The notes below the pieces were generated by a model that was given only the letters and a program-made list of their open reading frames with translations, had not been told where the DNA came from and ran no database searches. The position numbers were made by a program, and so were the translations under genes. Positions 1 through 7,901 of a DNA stretch of 32,782 nt are shown here, one piece after another (within the stretch, counting starts at the first letter, position 1; each line of letters begins with the position of its first letter). This DNA is from Bdellovibrionales bacterium (GTDB lineage: Bacteria > Bdellovibrionota > Bacteriovoracia > Bacteriovoracales > Bacteriovoracaceae): NCBI GenBank assembly GCA_030638415.1, contig DAOWEO010000115.1, positions 1 to 32,782 of the forward strand, given 5' to 3'.

Positions 1-399
1 ACCTAGAACAAATATTGAAATGGCCATTAAAAGATTTATTACCGAGTTGGCAGCAATATCTCTAAAGCTTAAAAAGAAACGAGAAGAGACTGGTCTTATG
101 AGATAGTAGTCAAGGTCTCCTTTTTGTACAAAGGTCGGAAGTTCCCACAAGTTATTGCCTAAGAAAATCATATCGAGCGCATTGAGCATGAGATAAGATC
201 CAATAAATATTAGTATTTGTGTTTCACTTAATCCTCCTAAAGTTGTTGTGTGTAGGAAGATAACTTTAAAAAAGATTATATTAATTATATACAACATGGC
301 ATCCATAATAATACGGAAAGTAAAATCCAATCGAAACTCAAGAATTCTAGAGATAGAAAAACGTAAAAAATGTAGATATAGTCTAAAGTAGCGAACCAT
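1..399 (-). CDS. ABC-2 type exporter permease, second subunit (partial)
   Basis: This is the N-terminal 133 residues of a membrane protein that continues past the left edge. It reads from an ATG at 399 and begins MVRYFRLYLHFLRFSI, with hydrophobic segments at about residues 28-50 and 60-80. A conserved-looking stretch WELPTFVQKGDLDYYLIRPV matches what I know of COG3694/ABC2_membrane_6 permeases, where a similar GxLDxxLlrP motif is typical. The ATG follows the stop codon of the preceding permease with no base between them, so the two are translationally coupled. With the ATPase upstream this makes the standard ATPase-permease-permease order of an uncharacterised exporter family. The substrate cannot be told from sequence. 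Confidence 0.85.
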   Translation of the reverse strand, partial: MVRYFRLYLHFLRFSISRILEFRLDFTFRIIMDAMLYIINIIFFKVIFLHTTTLGGLSETQILIFIGSYLMLNALDMIFLGNNLWELPTFVQKGDLDYYLIRPVSSRFFLSFRDIAANSVINLLMAISIFVLG

Positions 400-1218
400 C
401 TAAATACCTATCCCAGAGTACTGACGATTTCCTTTTTTCCACATGATTTGTACCGCACCGGTTAAAATTATGGCCCAAAAAATCATTACAGAAAAACCCA
501 AAGCTATTTCAGAAGTTGAGAGTTGGCCTAAGAAGGTGCGAATAGGAAATGAGATGAGATAACGAAAGGGTAATAGGTTTAATACTTGCTGTGCCCATGT
601 CGGAAAAAAATGTAGAGGAATCATTAATCCTCCAAAAATAGAGATAATAATTCTTAGCATAACCATTAGGCTCCAAATATTGTCTGCCCAAAAAGAGATC
701 ATTTCAAAGATAGATGCCAGCATAAAGTAAAGATATCCACCCACTATAATGGTAAGTAAAAATAGTATTGAGTTTAAAAGTGAAAGTTCAACTTGTGCAG
801 GAATTGGAAAAAACAGCGTAAAAAGAATAAATACAAGTAAAATTTGTAAGAGATAAAAAAGTGTTCTGGCATATTGAGTGACTAGTTTAAAATTTATATA
901 AGACAGAGGATAGAGGAGATACTTATTTAGACCTCCTGAGTATATGTCATTAAACATAAATCCCATGATGAGCCCTGACGTTGCACGAAGTGTAAGGGGA
1001 GCGAGGATATAATAGAGCATTAGCATGGGGAAGCTCATCCCTTTTATTTCAGTTACACCACTTGTACTAAAAATTGAGGTCCATAAAAAATAAGCAACTA
1101 AAAATTGTATAATTGTTATGCCTACGAAATTAATCCAAAAATCAATACGGTAAGAGAGGATATTTCTCCATTCCATTTTAAAAGCTGAAATCATCCAAGA
1201 AGGAAAAGGGCTATTCAC
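400..1218 (-). CDS. ABC-2 type exporter permease, first subunit (COG4587-like)
   Basis: This is a polytopic inner-membrane protein with about six hydrophobic segments, beginning near MEWRNILSYRIDFWINF and including a short motif (SGGLNKYLLYPLSY) like the GxldkyLlrPl signature of ABC2_membrane_6 permeases. The reading frame is open to a TTG at 1245, but I prefer the GTG at 1218. GAGG lies six bases before it, and it gives a short 8-base overlap with the ATPase stop codon (272 residues). It should dimerise with the next permease, using the ATPase at 1211-2212 for energy. The family is annotated only as an uncharacterised ABC exporter, so the cargo is unknown. Confidence 0.88.
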   Translation of the reverse strand: MNSPFPSWMISAFKMEWRNILSYRIDFWINFVGITIIQFLVAYFLWTSIFSTSGVTEIKGMSFPMLMLYYILAPLTLRATSGLIMGFMFNDIYSGGLNKYLLYPLSYINFKLVTQYARTLFYLLQILLVFILFTLFFPIPAQVELSLLNSILFLLTIIVGGYLYFMLASIFEMISFWADNIWSLMVMLRIIISIFGGLMIPLHFFPTWAQQVLNLLPFRYLISFPIRTFLGQLSTSEIALGFSVMIFWAIILTGAVQIMWKKGNRQYSGIGI

Positions 1219-2212
1219 TGATTCCCTCTCTTTGGATATTTTCAATTACTTCACTAATATCAATGCCACCAATTTTAAGATCTAAAATCTTTCCATGTGA
1301 TAAAATAAAATTCATAACTGATGTTAGCTCTTTTTTCTCTAGCCTGATTTGAAGTTCTGAAAGAGAAGTCTGTGTAATATCACAAATTCCAGTCGGTGCT
1401 CCGGCTAGAAAAGTATCGAGCTCGTCTTGCTTCCAACTACTTTCAAATTGAACATGTATAACTTTCTCTTGAGATACGTATTGTTTAATATGCTCAATAG
1501 ATCCATCATAGACAATCTCTCCTTCTTTTAAGATTATAATTCTCTTACAAAGATCTTCAATATCTTGCATGTAATGTGAGGTTAATATAATAATTGGCTT
1601 ATGCTGCTTTTTATAGTCATGTAGAAAATCTCGTATTGCTTTTTGAGATGTTAAATCAAGGCCAATCGTGGGTTCATCCAAAAAGATAATTTTAGGAGCA
1701 TGGAGAAGGGCAGCAATTAGCTCTACTTTCATTCTTTCGCCTAAGCTAAGTCTTCTTACTTGAATATTAAGCTGGTCTTTCACATCGAGTGCAGTGGACA
1801 TATGTTCTAGGCGCTTATTAAAATCTTCATTATTGATTTGGTAAATATCTTTTAATAAGAGGTAACTATCCATGGCCGGTAGATCCCACCAAAGTGATGC
1901 CTTTTGTCCCATGAGGAGAGTCATATCCTTGCGATAAGCATTATCTCTATGCCAAGGCGTATGTCCTAATATGGTTGCCTGACCTGATGTTGGATGAATA
2001 ATTCCCGATAACATTTTAGCTAGAGTTGTCTTGCCTGCTCCGTTGGCACCAATGAGACCTACAATTTCACCTGGTTCAATACTAAAAGATATTCCTTTAA
2101 CCGCCTCTTTATCAATCCATTTTCGTACAAAGAGAGATTTTATTGATCCCTTAAGGCCTGCTTCTTTTTTATGTACACGGTACACTTTACGAAGATTTTC
2201 AACGATTAACAT
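1211..2212 (-). CDS. ABC exporter ATP-binding protein (COG4586-like)
   Basis: This is a cytoplasmic ATPase subunit of 333 residues. Walker A GANGAGKTT is at 55-63, the signature LSLGE at 155-159, Walker B IIFLDE at 175-180, a D-loop (GLDL) follows, and the switch histidine is in TSHYMQD (H213). The N-terminal insertion before Walker A (about residues 14-36) and the roughly 90-residue C-terminal extension fit COG4586 proteins, which pair with two ABC2_membrane_6 permeases. The start codon is set by GGAG eight bases upstream and lies one base after the sfsA stop. Its 3' end overlaps the first permease, so sfsA-ATPase-permease-permease is very probably one transcript. Confidence 0.93.
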   Translation of the reverse strand: MLIVENLRKVYRVHKKEAGLKGSIKSLFVRKWIDKEAVKGISFSIEPGEIVGLIGANGAGKTTLAKMLSGIIHPTSGQATILGHTPWHRDNAYRKDMTLLMGQKASLWWDLPAMDSYLLLKDIYQINNEDFNKRLEHMSTALDVKDQLNIQVRRLSLGERMKVELIAALLHAPKIIFLDEPTIGLDLTSQKAIRDFLHDYKKQHKPIIILTSHYMQDIEDLCKRIIILKEGEIVYDGSIEHIKQYVSQEKVIHVQFESSWKQDELDTFLAGAPTGICDITQTSLSELQIRLEKKELTSVMNFILSHGKILDLKIGGIDISEVIENIQREGISE

Positions 2213-2213
2213 T

Positions 2214-2906
2214 TTAGCTGCTCCATGGTAGTGGCAATATTATTTTAATTTCTTCTGGAGTTATTTTACATTGATATATCAGTACTTCTACACCTTGAAG
2301 TATAGCCTGAGAAAGAAGCTCTGCGTATACTGGGTCTAAGTGCTGTGCAATTTTAAAGCAATTAACATCTTCCCTTTGTACTAGAAAAAAAAGAATTGCT
2401 CTGTCGCCATTTTTCTTAATTTTTATTAGTTCTGTAATATGTTTTTGACCTCTAGTCGTTATAGTGTCAGGGAACTGGGCAGTACCATCTATATTGAGTG
2501 TTACACTTTTTATTTCTAGAAGACAGTTTTTATCTTTTTGTTCTATAAATAGATCTATGCGGCTATCACCAATTTTGTATTCACTACGAATGTTTTGGTA
2601 TGGTCCAATCTCTTTAATTGTTCCATTTTCAATCGCCTCAATAACTAACTTATTTGCTAGGTGGGTATTAACATTTATCCAACTAATGCCATTATGAACC
2701 AGCTCTAGGGAGTATTTTAATTTCCGCTTGGGGTTGTCATGGTAACTTAATAGAACCTTTTGTTCTGGTTCCCAGCAGCTTGTCATCTTTCCTGTGTTGG
2801 CAACGTGGGCGGTAATTTCTTCCCCTGTCTGGTCCAAAATAATATCAGCCAGAAATCGCTTATAGCGCTTTATAATTCGTCCTGCAGTGAGGGGGGGATG
2901 TTTCAC
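2214..2906 (-). CDS. sfsA: SfsA, sugar fermentation stimulation protein homologue
   Basis: This is a small soluble protein of the SfsA family, which has an OB-like N-terminal part and a PD-(D/E)xK nuclease-like fold and is reported to bind DNA non-specifically in E. coli; its role is still unclear. From the chosen start it runs HPPL, RYKRFLAD, NTGKM, SRIDLFIE, LLEIKSVTL, FPDTITTRGQKH and a C-terminal GVEVLIYQCKI block, all in family order. The nuclease-like residues are the Asp of SRID and the Glu and Lys of LLEIKS. The frame is open to an ATG at 2936, but the GTG at 2906 has GGAG six bases upstream and gives 230 residues beginning VKHPPL, close to the E. coli N-terminus. It leads the ABC exporter operon. 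Confidence 0.93.
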   Translation of the reverse strand: MKHPPLTAGRIIKRYKRFLADIILDQTGEEITAHVANTGKMTSCWEPEQKVLLSYHDNPKRKLKYSLELVHNGISWINVNTHLANKLVIEAIENGTIKEIGPYQNIRSEYKIGDSRIDLFIEQKDKNCLLEIKSVTLNIDGTAQFPDTITTRGQKHITELIKIKKNGDRAILFFLVQREDVNCFKIAQHLDPVYAELLSQAILQGVEVLIYQCKITPEEIKIILPLPWSS

Positions 2907-2989
2907 AAATAACTCCAGTTTAATACAGAGCACCATAGTCTAATGTGTATAAAAACACTAGAAATACCTTCAAATTCTTACCTACCTCG

Positions 2990-2995
2990 ATTATA
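2990..2995 (-). promoter_or_regulatory. candidate -10 box for the sfsA-ABC exporter operon
   Basis: A perfect TATAAT on the minus strand lies about 85 bases before the sfsA start. The sequence 17-18 bases upstream is an A/T tract with no good -35 match, so this rests mainly on the -10 box. Confidence 0.4.
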
Positions 2996-3072
2996 CTTTT
3001 TGAGATTTAATTTTTTTAAAGTTGTTTAGAATAGACTATTTTACTAATCTTAATCATATAGTCCCAATTTTT

Positions 3073-3102
3073 TTGACTGTAGTATTTACGTAAATTGTTA
3101 AT
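3073..3102 (+). promoter_or_regulatory. candidate sigma70 promoter of citrate synthase
   Basis: TTGACT at 3073-3078 and GTTAAT at 3097-3102 are separated by 18 bases. They lie about 40 bases before the citrate synthase start in an otherwise AT-rich divergent intergenic region. The -10 match is 4 of 6. Confidence 0.4.
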
Positions 3103-3143
3103 CATGAATAAACTGTACTAGTTTATTTACTTAGGAGGTATAT

Positions 3144-4448
3144 ATGAGTTTACAAGACGTTCTTGGGAAAAAAATCGAAGAGCACCGTCCTCGTACCACA
3201 AAGCTTTTAAAAGAGCATGCTGATGTGAAGGTTGGTGAAGTAACTATTGGCCAGGCAATTGGTGGTGGTCGTAGTGTTAAAATGTTAGTGACAGATATTT
3301 CTTACTTAGATCCTAATGAGGGTATCCGTTTCAGAGGAAAGACTATTCCAGAAGTGATGGCTGAACTTCCAAAAATGGAAGGGAAAGATTATCCAACTGT
3401 TGAAGCATTTTGGTATTTCCTTTTAACAGGTGATGTTCCAACTGATGCTGATGTTTCAGAAGTTTTGGCCGACTTCAAAAAACGTAGTGAAGTTCCATCA
3501 TACGTATTTGATGTTATTAGAGCACTTCCAAAAGATTCACATCCAATGGTTATGTTCTCTTCTGCTATTATGGCAATGCAAAAAGAGTCTAAGTTTGCAA
3601 AGTTTTATGAAGAAGGTTTTAACAAGATGGATGCGTGGAAATCTACTTTTGAAGATTCTACTGATCTACTTGCTCGTCTTCCTGAAGTTGCAGCTTTTAT
3701 CTACCGTTATAAATATAAAGATGGTGATATTATTGCTTCAAATCCAGATCTTGATATGGGAGCAAACTTTGCTCACATGATGGGAATAGATGCTCCTTAT
3801 GATGATGTTGCAAGAATGTATTTTATCCTTCACTCTGATCATGAGTCAGGAAATGCTTCAGCTCATACAACTCACTTAGTTAGTTCAACTCTAAGTGACC
3901 CATACTACGCACTTTCTGCTGGTATCAACGCTCTTGCTGGTCCACTTCACGGACGTGCAAATCAAGAAGTTCTAAGTTGGATTCAAGATCTATATAAAAA
4001 ATTAGGTGGAAAAGTACCAACTAAAGAAGATCTAAAGACTGCTCTTTGGGATACTCTAAATAGTGGTGGTGTTATTCCTGGTTATGGACATGCGGTTTTA
4101 CGCCTTCCTGATCCTCGTTACACATCTCAGCGTGAGTACTGCCAAAAGCACCTTCCTGAGGATGAGCTTTTCAAAGTTGTATCAATGATTTTTGATGTGG
4201 CTCCTGATATTTTAAAAGAACAAGGAAAAGCAAAGAATCCATGGCCAAATGTAGACGCACAATCTGGTGTTATCCAGTGGTACTACGGGCTTAAAGAGTA
4301 TGATTTCTACACTGTTTTATTTGGTGTTGGTCGTGCAATTGGCGTTCTTGCTAATATTACATGGGACAGAGGACTTGGTTATGCTCTAGAGAGACCAAAG
4401 TCACTTACAACAAGTATGTTAGAAGATATTGTTAAAAACGCTAAATAG
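3144..4448 (+). CDS. gltA: Citrate synthase, eukaryotic (mitochondrial) type
   Basis: This enzyme condenses oxaloacetate and acetyl-CoA to citrate, the entry to the TCA cycle. The 434-residue protein follows the mitochondrial family block by block: LHSDHESGNASAHTTHLV, LAGPLHGRANQEVL, PGYGHAVLR, GKAKNPWPNVDAQSGV and a C-terminal LERPKS. The catalytic triad is H269 (PLHG), H316 (YGHA) and D371 (NVDA). It lacks the zinc-binding and NADH-sensing N-terminal region of the hexameric E. coli type, so it is probably dimeric and not inhibited by NADH (family inference). A strong AGGAGG lies five bases before the ATG. The gene is monocistronic, with its own promoter candidate and a terminator at 4474-4502. 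Similar enzymes are known in Geobacteraceae. Confidence 0.97.
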   Translation: MSLQDVLGKKIEEHRPRTTKLLKEHADVKVGEVTIGQAIGGGRSVKMLVTDISYLDPNEGIRFRGKTIPEVMAELPKMEGKDYPTVEAFWYFLLTGDVPTDADVSEVLADFKKRSEVPSYVFDVIRALPKDSHPMVMFSSAIMAMQKESKFAKFYEEGFNKMDAWKSTFEDSTDLLARLPEVAAFIYRYKYKDGDIIASNPDLDMGANFAHMMGIDAPYDDVARMYFILHSDHESGNASAHTTHLVSSTLSDPYYALSAGINALAGPLHGRANQEVLSWIQDLYKKLGGKVPTKEDLKTALWDTLNSGGVIPGYGHAVLRLPDPRYTSQREYCQKHLPEDELFKVVSMIFDVAPDILKEQGKAKNPWPNVDAQSGVIQWYYGLKEYDFYTVLFGVGRAIGVLANITWDRGLGYALERPKSLTTSMLEDIVKNAK

Positions 4449-4473
4449 TCTTTTTACCAATTTTAAAATAAGA

Positions 4474-4502
4474 GGGAGCTTCTTGAAGCTCCCTTTTTTT
4501 TT
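4474..4502 (+). terminator. Intrinsic terminator after citrate synthase
   Basis: An 8-bp perfect stem, GGGAGCTT (4474-4481) with AAGCTCCC (4486-4493) and loop CTTG, is followed by nine T residues. It sits between the convergent gltA and cysK stops. On the other strand the stem is followed by a weaker T-rich run, so it may work partly in both directions. Confidence 0.9.
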
Positions 4503-5423
4503 CTAAAATAGATCTTTAGTTGTGAGATATCTCTCACCAGTGTCGTAATTAAAGGTGACTACTGTTGAGTGAGATTTCAAATGTTTTAGCTTCTGCTCTA
4601 TCGCTTGAAGTGTTGCTCCTGTGGATATTCCAACCAAGATACCTGTCTTCTTGGCAAATGATTTGGTCATACCAAATGCACTCTCCTGATTTACCTTTAT
4701 AGAGCCTTGTAAGATGGAGGTATCCATAATGCTAGGAATAAAACCTGCACCAATTCCTTGGATAGTGTGAGGCCCTGGAGGGCCTCCTGAAAGAACAGCG
4801 GAGCCTTCTGGTTCAACAGCAAATATTTCTATAGTGGGATTTACTTTTTTTAATTGTTGACCCACTCCAGTAATATGACCACCAGTTCCAACACCTGTTA
4901 TAAGATAATCAATATTGTTTCCAAGGTCTTTGATAATTTCTTGTGTGGTGGCAAGGTGTGCAGCAGGATTAGCAGGATTCTCAAATTGATTAGGCATCCA
5001 ACTATTATTGTCTAATGCTGCAATTCCTTGAGCCTTGGCAATAGCTCCATTCATCCCTTCTGCCTTGGGAGTTAGAACAAGATTTACTCCATATGACTTT
5101 AAGATTAGTCTACGTTCCATACTCATGGACTCTGGCATTACTATTGTAATTTTGTAACCTTTTACAGCTGCCACAATTGCTAGGCCAATTCCAGTATTAC
5201 CAGAAGTTGGTTCAATAATATGAGTATCATCATTTAATATGTTCTTCTTTTGGGCGTCTTCAATCATGCTAAGAGCAACTCGGTCTTTTATGCTGCCACC
5301 TAGATTAAACCTTTCCATTTTCATCCAAATCGAAATATTTTTTTCTTGGGCCAGACTAAAAAAATTAGAAATATTTAAAAGAGGGGTGTTCCCAATTAGT
5401 TCTAATGGTGAATAATATTTCAT
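4503..5423 (-). CDS. cysK: Cysteine synthase A (O-acetylserine sulfhydrylase)
   Basis: This is a PLP enzyme that makes L-cysteine from O-acetyl-L-serine and sulfide in the cytoplasm. The ATG at 5423 (GGAG upstream) gives 306 residues starting MKYYSPLELIGNTPLL, the usual CysK N-terminus. The frame is open further, to 5471, but that leader has no ribosome site. The PLP lysine is K46 (GGSIKDR), the substrate/PLP loop TSGNTG is at 73-78, the phosphate loop GTGGH at 179-183, the cofactor-contacting GISTGA at 265-270, and the protein ends TGERYLTTKDLF. All signature elements are intact. It is divergent from the Rsm22-like gene, with a perfect inverted repeat in the shared upstream region. Confidence 0.95.
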   Translation of the reverse strand: MKYYSPLELIGNTPLLNISNFFSLAQEKNISIWMKMERFNLGGSIKDRVALSMIEDAQKKNILNDDTHIIEPTSGNTGIGLAIVAAVKGYKITIVMPESMSMERRLILKSYGVNLVLTPKAEGMNGAIAKAQGIAALDNNSWMPNQFENPANPAAHLATTQEIIKDLGNNIDYLITGVGTGGHITGVGQQLKKVNPTIEIFAVEPEGSAVLSGGPPGPHTIQGIGAGFIPSIMDTSILQGSIKVNQESAFGMTKSFAKKTGILVGISTGATLQAIEQKLKHLKSHSTVVTFNYDTGERYLTTKDLF

Positions 5424-5472
5424 CGTGCACTCCAGATAATGATGGTAAACTAAGCTAATTGATAATATCACA

Positions 5473-5497
5473 AAATAAGTTAAAAAAGAACTTATTT
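5473..5497. promoter_or_regulatory. Perfect inverted repeat between cysK and the Rsm22-like gene
   Basis: AAATAAGTT at 5473-5481 and AACTTATTT at 5489-5497 are perfect 9-bp inverted arms separated by a 7-base A-rich spacer. A minus-strand TATTAT (5462-5467) sits just inside on the cysK side, which would place the repeat over the cysK -35 region. This geometry suits a dimeric regulator. There is no T-run to suggest a terminator. Confidence 0.5.
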
Positions 5498-5518
5498 CGT
5501 GTACTTTAAGAGGTTGTT

Positions 5519-6571
5519 ATGGAGTGGAGTCTAGCGGATGTGGAAGAGTTGCTAATTGTTCCCTTGAAAGATGGCGAACGGGAGCGCTTGATAGGGGATT
5601 TAAGCACCATTTTTACTACAAAAAGAGATAAAATTGATAAGTACGTCTCTGATAAAAAATTAGTTAGTGCCTATACTCTCTACTTTTTACTTTCTAATAT
5701 GAAAAAATTAGATTTTTTATTTTCCGAGTTATCACATGACATCTTAAATGAATTGCAGCAATGTCGACTAGTTGATTTTGGTTGTGGTCCCGGTACATAT
5801 GGCCTCGCCTGGTGGAATTTTTTTGCTGGTGAAACACAAGAAATTTGGGAGATTGATTCATCAAAAACGATGTTAGAACAGTCGAGAAAACTTGTGTCTG
5901 GACTTACAAAGTCGACTAAATTCTTATGGGGAAACTCTATAGCATCGATCATCGATCAAAAGAGGACTTGCCTGTTATTCGGTAATAGTATGAATGAGAT
6001 GTCTGATGAGGATATTTATAGGTTAGTAGACAAGTTAAATCCAGAATATCTACTGTTTATTGAGCCTGGAACAAAAGAGGTTTTTGCTCGTTTTAAAAAG
6101 ATTATAAGTGAGATCACAGCGCAAAAGCATTACTCTACGATATATCCATGTTTACAGACAGCAGCTTGTCCTATGCAAGAAGATAATTGGTGTCACCAGG
6201 TTATTAAGTGTTCTTATCCCCAAGACTACGAAAGCCTCTGTCAGAGAGTTAAAAAGGACCGTCGCAAATTGCCAACATCCTTATACTTATTTAAGCGTGG
6301 GTCTTTTTCCTATGAGGTTGATGAGAACTGTGTGACTGCCAGAGTAATTCAGTTAATTCAGGAGACTAAGTATTCTTTTATTTTTGAAGTCTGTCTGGAT
6401 CATGATGGTTGTAACGATTTGAAAAATATTGAAGTTTTAAAAAAGGGATTTACAAAAAGAGAGCAAAAAATACTGGTAAAAATAGAGTACGGCAGAAAAA
6501 TATTTTTTGAATATGTAAAGCAAAGAGATGATAGTACTTGGATAGTTGAACTCATTGGAGAAAATATTTGA
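5519..6571 (+). CDS. Rsm22/METTL17-like ribosome-associated methyltransferase
   Basis: This 350-residue protein has a class I SAM-binding motif, LVDFGCGPGTYGLAWW (84-99), and an acidic strand end (EIDSS, 111-115). It also has the cysteine-rich block typical of the Rsm22 family: C211, C217 (AACPM), C225 (DNWCH) and C231 or C241 before QRVKKDRRKLP. In the mitochondrial homologue METTL17 the equivalent cysteines bind an iron-sulfur cluster and the protein helps small-subunit assembly; that function is transferred by family. The ATG has GAGG five bases upstream. The stop codon overlaps the TTG start of the lipoate ligase gene. Bacterial homologues lack direct experimental work that I can recall, so the exact substrate is open. 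Confidence 0.82.
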   Translation: MEWSLADVEELLIVPLKDGERERLIGDLSTIFTTKRDKIDKYVSDKKLVSAYTLYFLLSNMKKLDFLFSELSHDILNELQQCRLVDFGCGPGTYGLAWWNFFAGETQEIWEIDSSKTMLEQSRKLVSGLTKSTKFLWGNSIASIIDQKRTCLLFGNSMNEMSDEDIYRLVDKLNPEYLLFIEPGTKEVFARFKKIISEITAQKHYSTIYPCLQTAACPMQEDNWCHQVIKCSYPQDYESLCQRVKKDRRKLPTSLYLFKRGSFSYEVDENCVTARVIQLIQETKYSFIFEVCLDHDGCNDLKNIEVLKKGFTKREQKILVKIEYGRKIFFEYVKQRDDSTWIVELIGENI

Positions 6572-7524
6572 CAATAATACCCAGAGTATATTTTTCAAAA
6601 TCAATAGATCCATATTTTAATCTTGCACTAGAAGATTATTTATTTCGGAACTCAAAAGAGCATGAATACCTGCTGCTACTTTATATAAATGGCCCATCTG
6701 TTATATTAGGTCACTTTCAAGATCCATGGCAAGAGTGTGATTTTCATAGAATGAATATAGACAAAGTAGCATTGGTTAGGCGTCAAAGTGGAGGTGGTGC
6801 TGTCTATCACGATGAGCAAAATATTAACTTTAGTTTTATAGGATCTGAAAATAATTTTAATTTAACTTTTCATAATGAGATTTTATCTAAAGTATTACTG
6901 ATGGACGGTTTAAGTCTCGAAGTTGGTACAAATAATTCATATTTTATTAATGAATGTAAATGTTCTGGATCTGCCTTTAAAAATATTAAAGGAAAAAAAT
7001 TACATCATGGAACCTTACTATTAAATGGTGATGCAAAATATATTAAAGAAATACTAACTGCTAATAATACGATTATAAAATCAAGGGCAACATGCTCAAC
7101 AATCTCGAAAGTTAAGTCGCTTAAAGAATGGGGAATGACTCTTGATAAAGATGCTTTAATGATACGTATTGTAGAAACTTTTAGCTGCTTTTTTTCAATA
7201 GAGCTACAAAGAACTGACGTAACAGAAGAGTTTTTTGCCGGTAATACTCATTTTTTAGAAGAGGTGCTGAGACTTAAGTCAGCTGGATGGATTTATGGAG
7301 TTACACCACTTTCTGAGTTTTCAAATAGCTATCTTGGTTTACAATTTAAGGTGGTAAAAGGCATGTTAAAAGCAATTCTAAATTCTGCCGATAGTAAAAT
7401 GATTTGGTCCGGTTGTGTTAGCCTAGATAAGGTGTCGGAAGATATTTTTATTATAGAAGTAATCAATAAAAAAGCCCTATCATACGATAGGGCAATGAGT
7501 GAAATAACATCACTTAAAGTATAA
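6568..7524 (+). CDS. lplA: Lipoate-protein ligase A family protein
   Basis: This enzyme activates lipoate with ATP and transfers it to lysines of 2-oxoacid dehydrogenase and glycine cleavage proteins. The 318-residue protein shows the ligase signature RRQSGGGAVYHD (71-82), K131 in KCSGSAF (equivalent to the catalytic lysine of LplA) and HHGTLL (146-151). A C-terminal segment (WIYGVTPLSEF) resembles the accessory domain. It starts at TTG 6568, seven bases after GGAG, overlapping the upstream stop as TTGA. The 3' end abuts rpmE with no spacer, and its last codons contain the rpmE terminator. An octanoyl or lipoyl transferase of the same fold is the main alternative; the accessory domain favours a ligase. 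Confidence 0.9.
   Translation: MTIIPRVYFSKSIDPYFNLALEDYLFRNSKEHEYLLLLYINGPSVILGHFQDPWQECDFHRMNIDKVALVRRQSGGGAVYHDEQNINFSFIGSENNFNLTFHNEILSKVLLMDGLSLEVGTNNSYFINECKCSGSAFKNIKGKKLHHGTLLLNGDAKYIKEILTANNTIIKSRATCSTISKVKSLKEWGMTLDKDALMIRIVETFSCFFSIELQRTDVTEEFFAGNTHFLEEVLRLKSAGWIYGVTPLSEFSNSYLGLQFKVVKGMLKAILNSADSKMIWSGCVSLDKVSEDIFIIEVINKKALSYDRAMSEITSLKV
7468..7493 (-). terminator. rpmE terminator inside the lplA 3' coding region
   Basis: A perfect 8-bp stem, GCCCTATC (7474-7481) with GATAGGGC (7486-7493) and loop ATAC, is followed on the minus strand by six T residues (plus-strand A at 7468-7473). Only the minus strand has the T-run, so it serves rpmE although it lies within lplA codons. Confidence 0.85.
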
Positions 7525-7791
7525 TTATTTTTTAAATTTGTCGGCGTAACCAGTTCCAAATTTCTTTCTAAACTTATCAATACGTCCTTCAGTATCAACA
7601 ACTTTTTGTTTTCCTGTATAGAACGGATGTGATGCGCTAGAAATATCAAGCTTAACAAATGGATATTCGACGCCGTCTTCCCATTTGATTGTATCATTTG
7701 TTGCAATTGTTGATTTTGTAATAAAAGTGTAATCACATGATACATCTTTAAATACAACTTCTCTGTAATCTGGATGAATATCTTTTTTCAT
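7525..7791 (-). CDS. rpmE: 50S ribosomal protein L31, type B
   Basis: This is a structural protein of the large ribosomal subunit near the central protuberance. At 88 residues, with [16 protein letters not shown] at the start and [27 protein letters not shown] after it, it matches type B L31 proteins. These lack the zinc-binding cysteines of type A; only one cysteine (C19) is present. GGAG lies seven bases before the ATG. A TTGACA on the minus strand at 7862-7867 could be a -35 element, but the matching -10 is poor. Type B forms are often induced by zinc shortage in other bacteria; here it may simply be the only copy. Confidence 0.96.
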   Translation of the reverse strand: MKKDIHPDYREVVFKDVSCDYTFITKSTIATNDTIKWEDGVEYPFVKLDISSASHPFYTGKQKVVDTEGRIDKFRKKFGTGYADKFKK

Positions 7792-7901
7792 CTTATATCT
7801 CCACTAGTTAACTATATAACTTAATTCATAAGTGAGCTAATTTCTCTAATTTAGGGCTTTTTGTCAAGATAAAGTTTGTAAGTATGCTAAAAACTTCATT
7901 T

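Noticed and set aside
7329..7757. 142-codon minus-strand frame across rpmE and the lplA end
   Set aside because: It overlaps two well-identified genes in another frame and contains the rpmE terminator.
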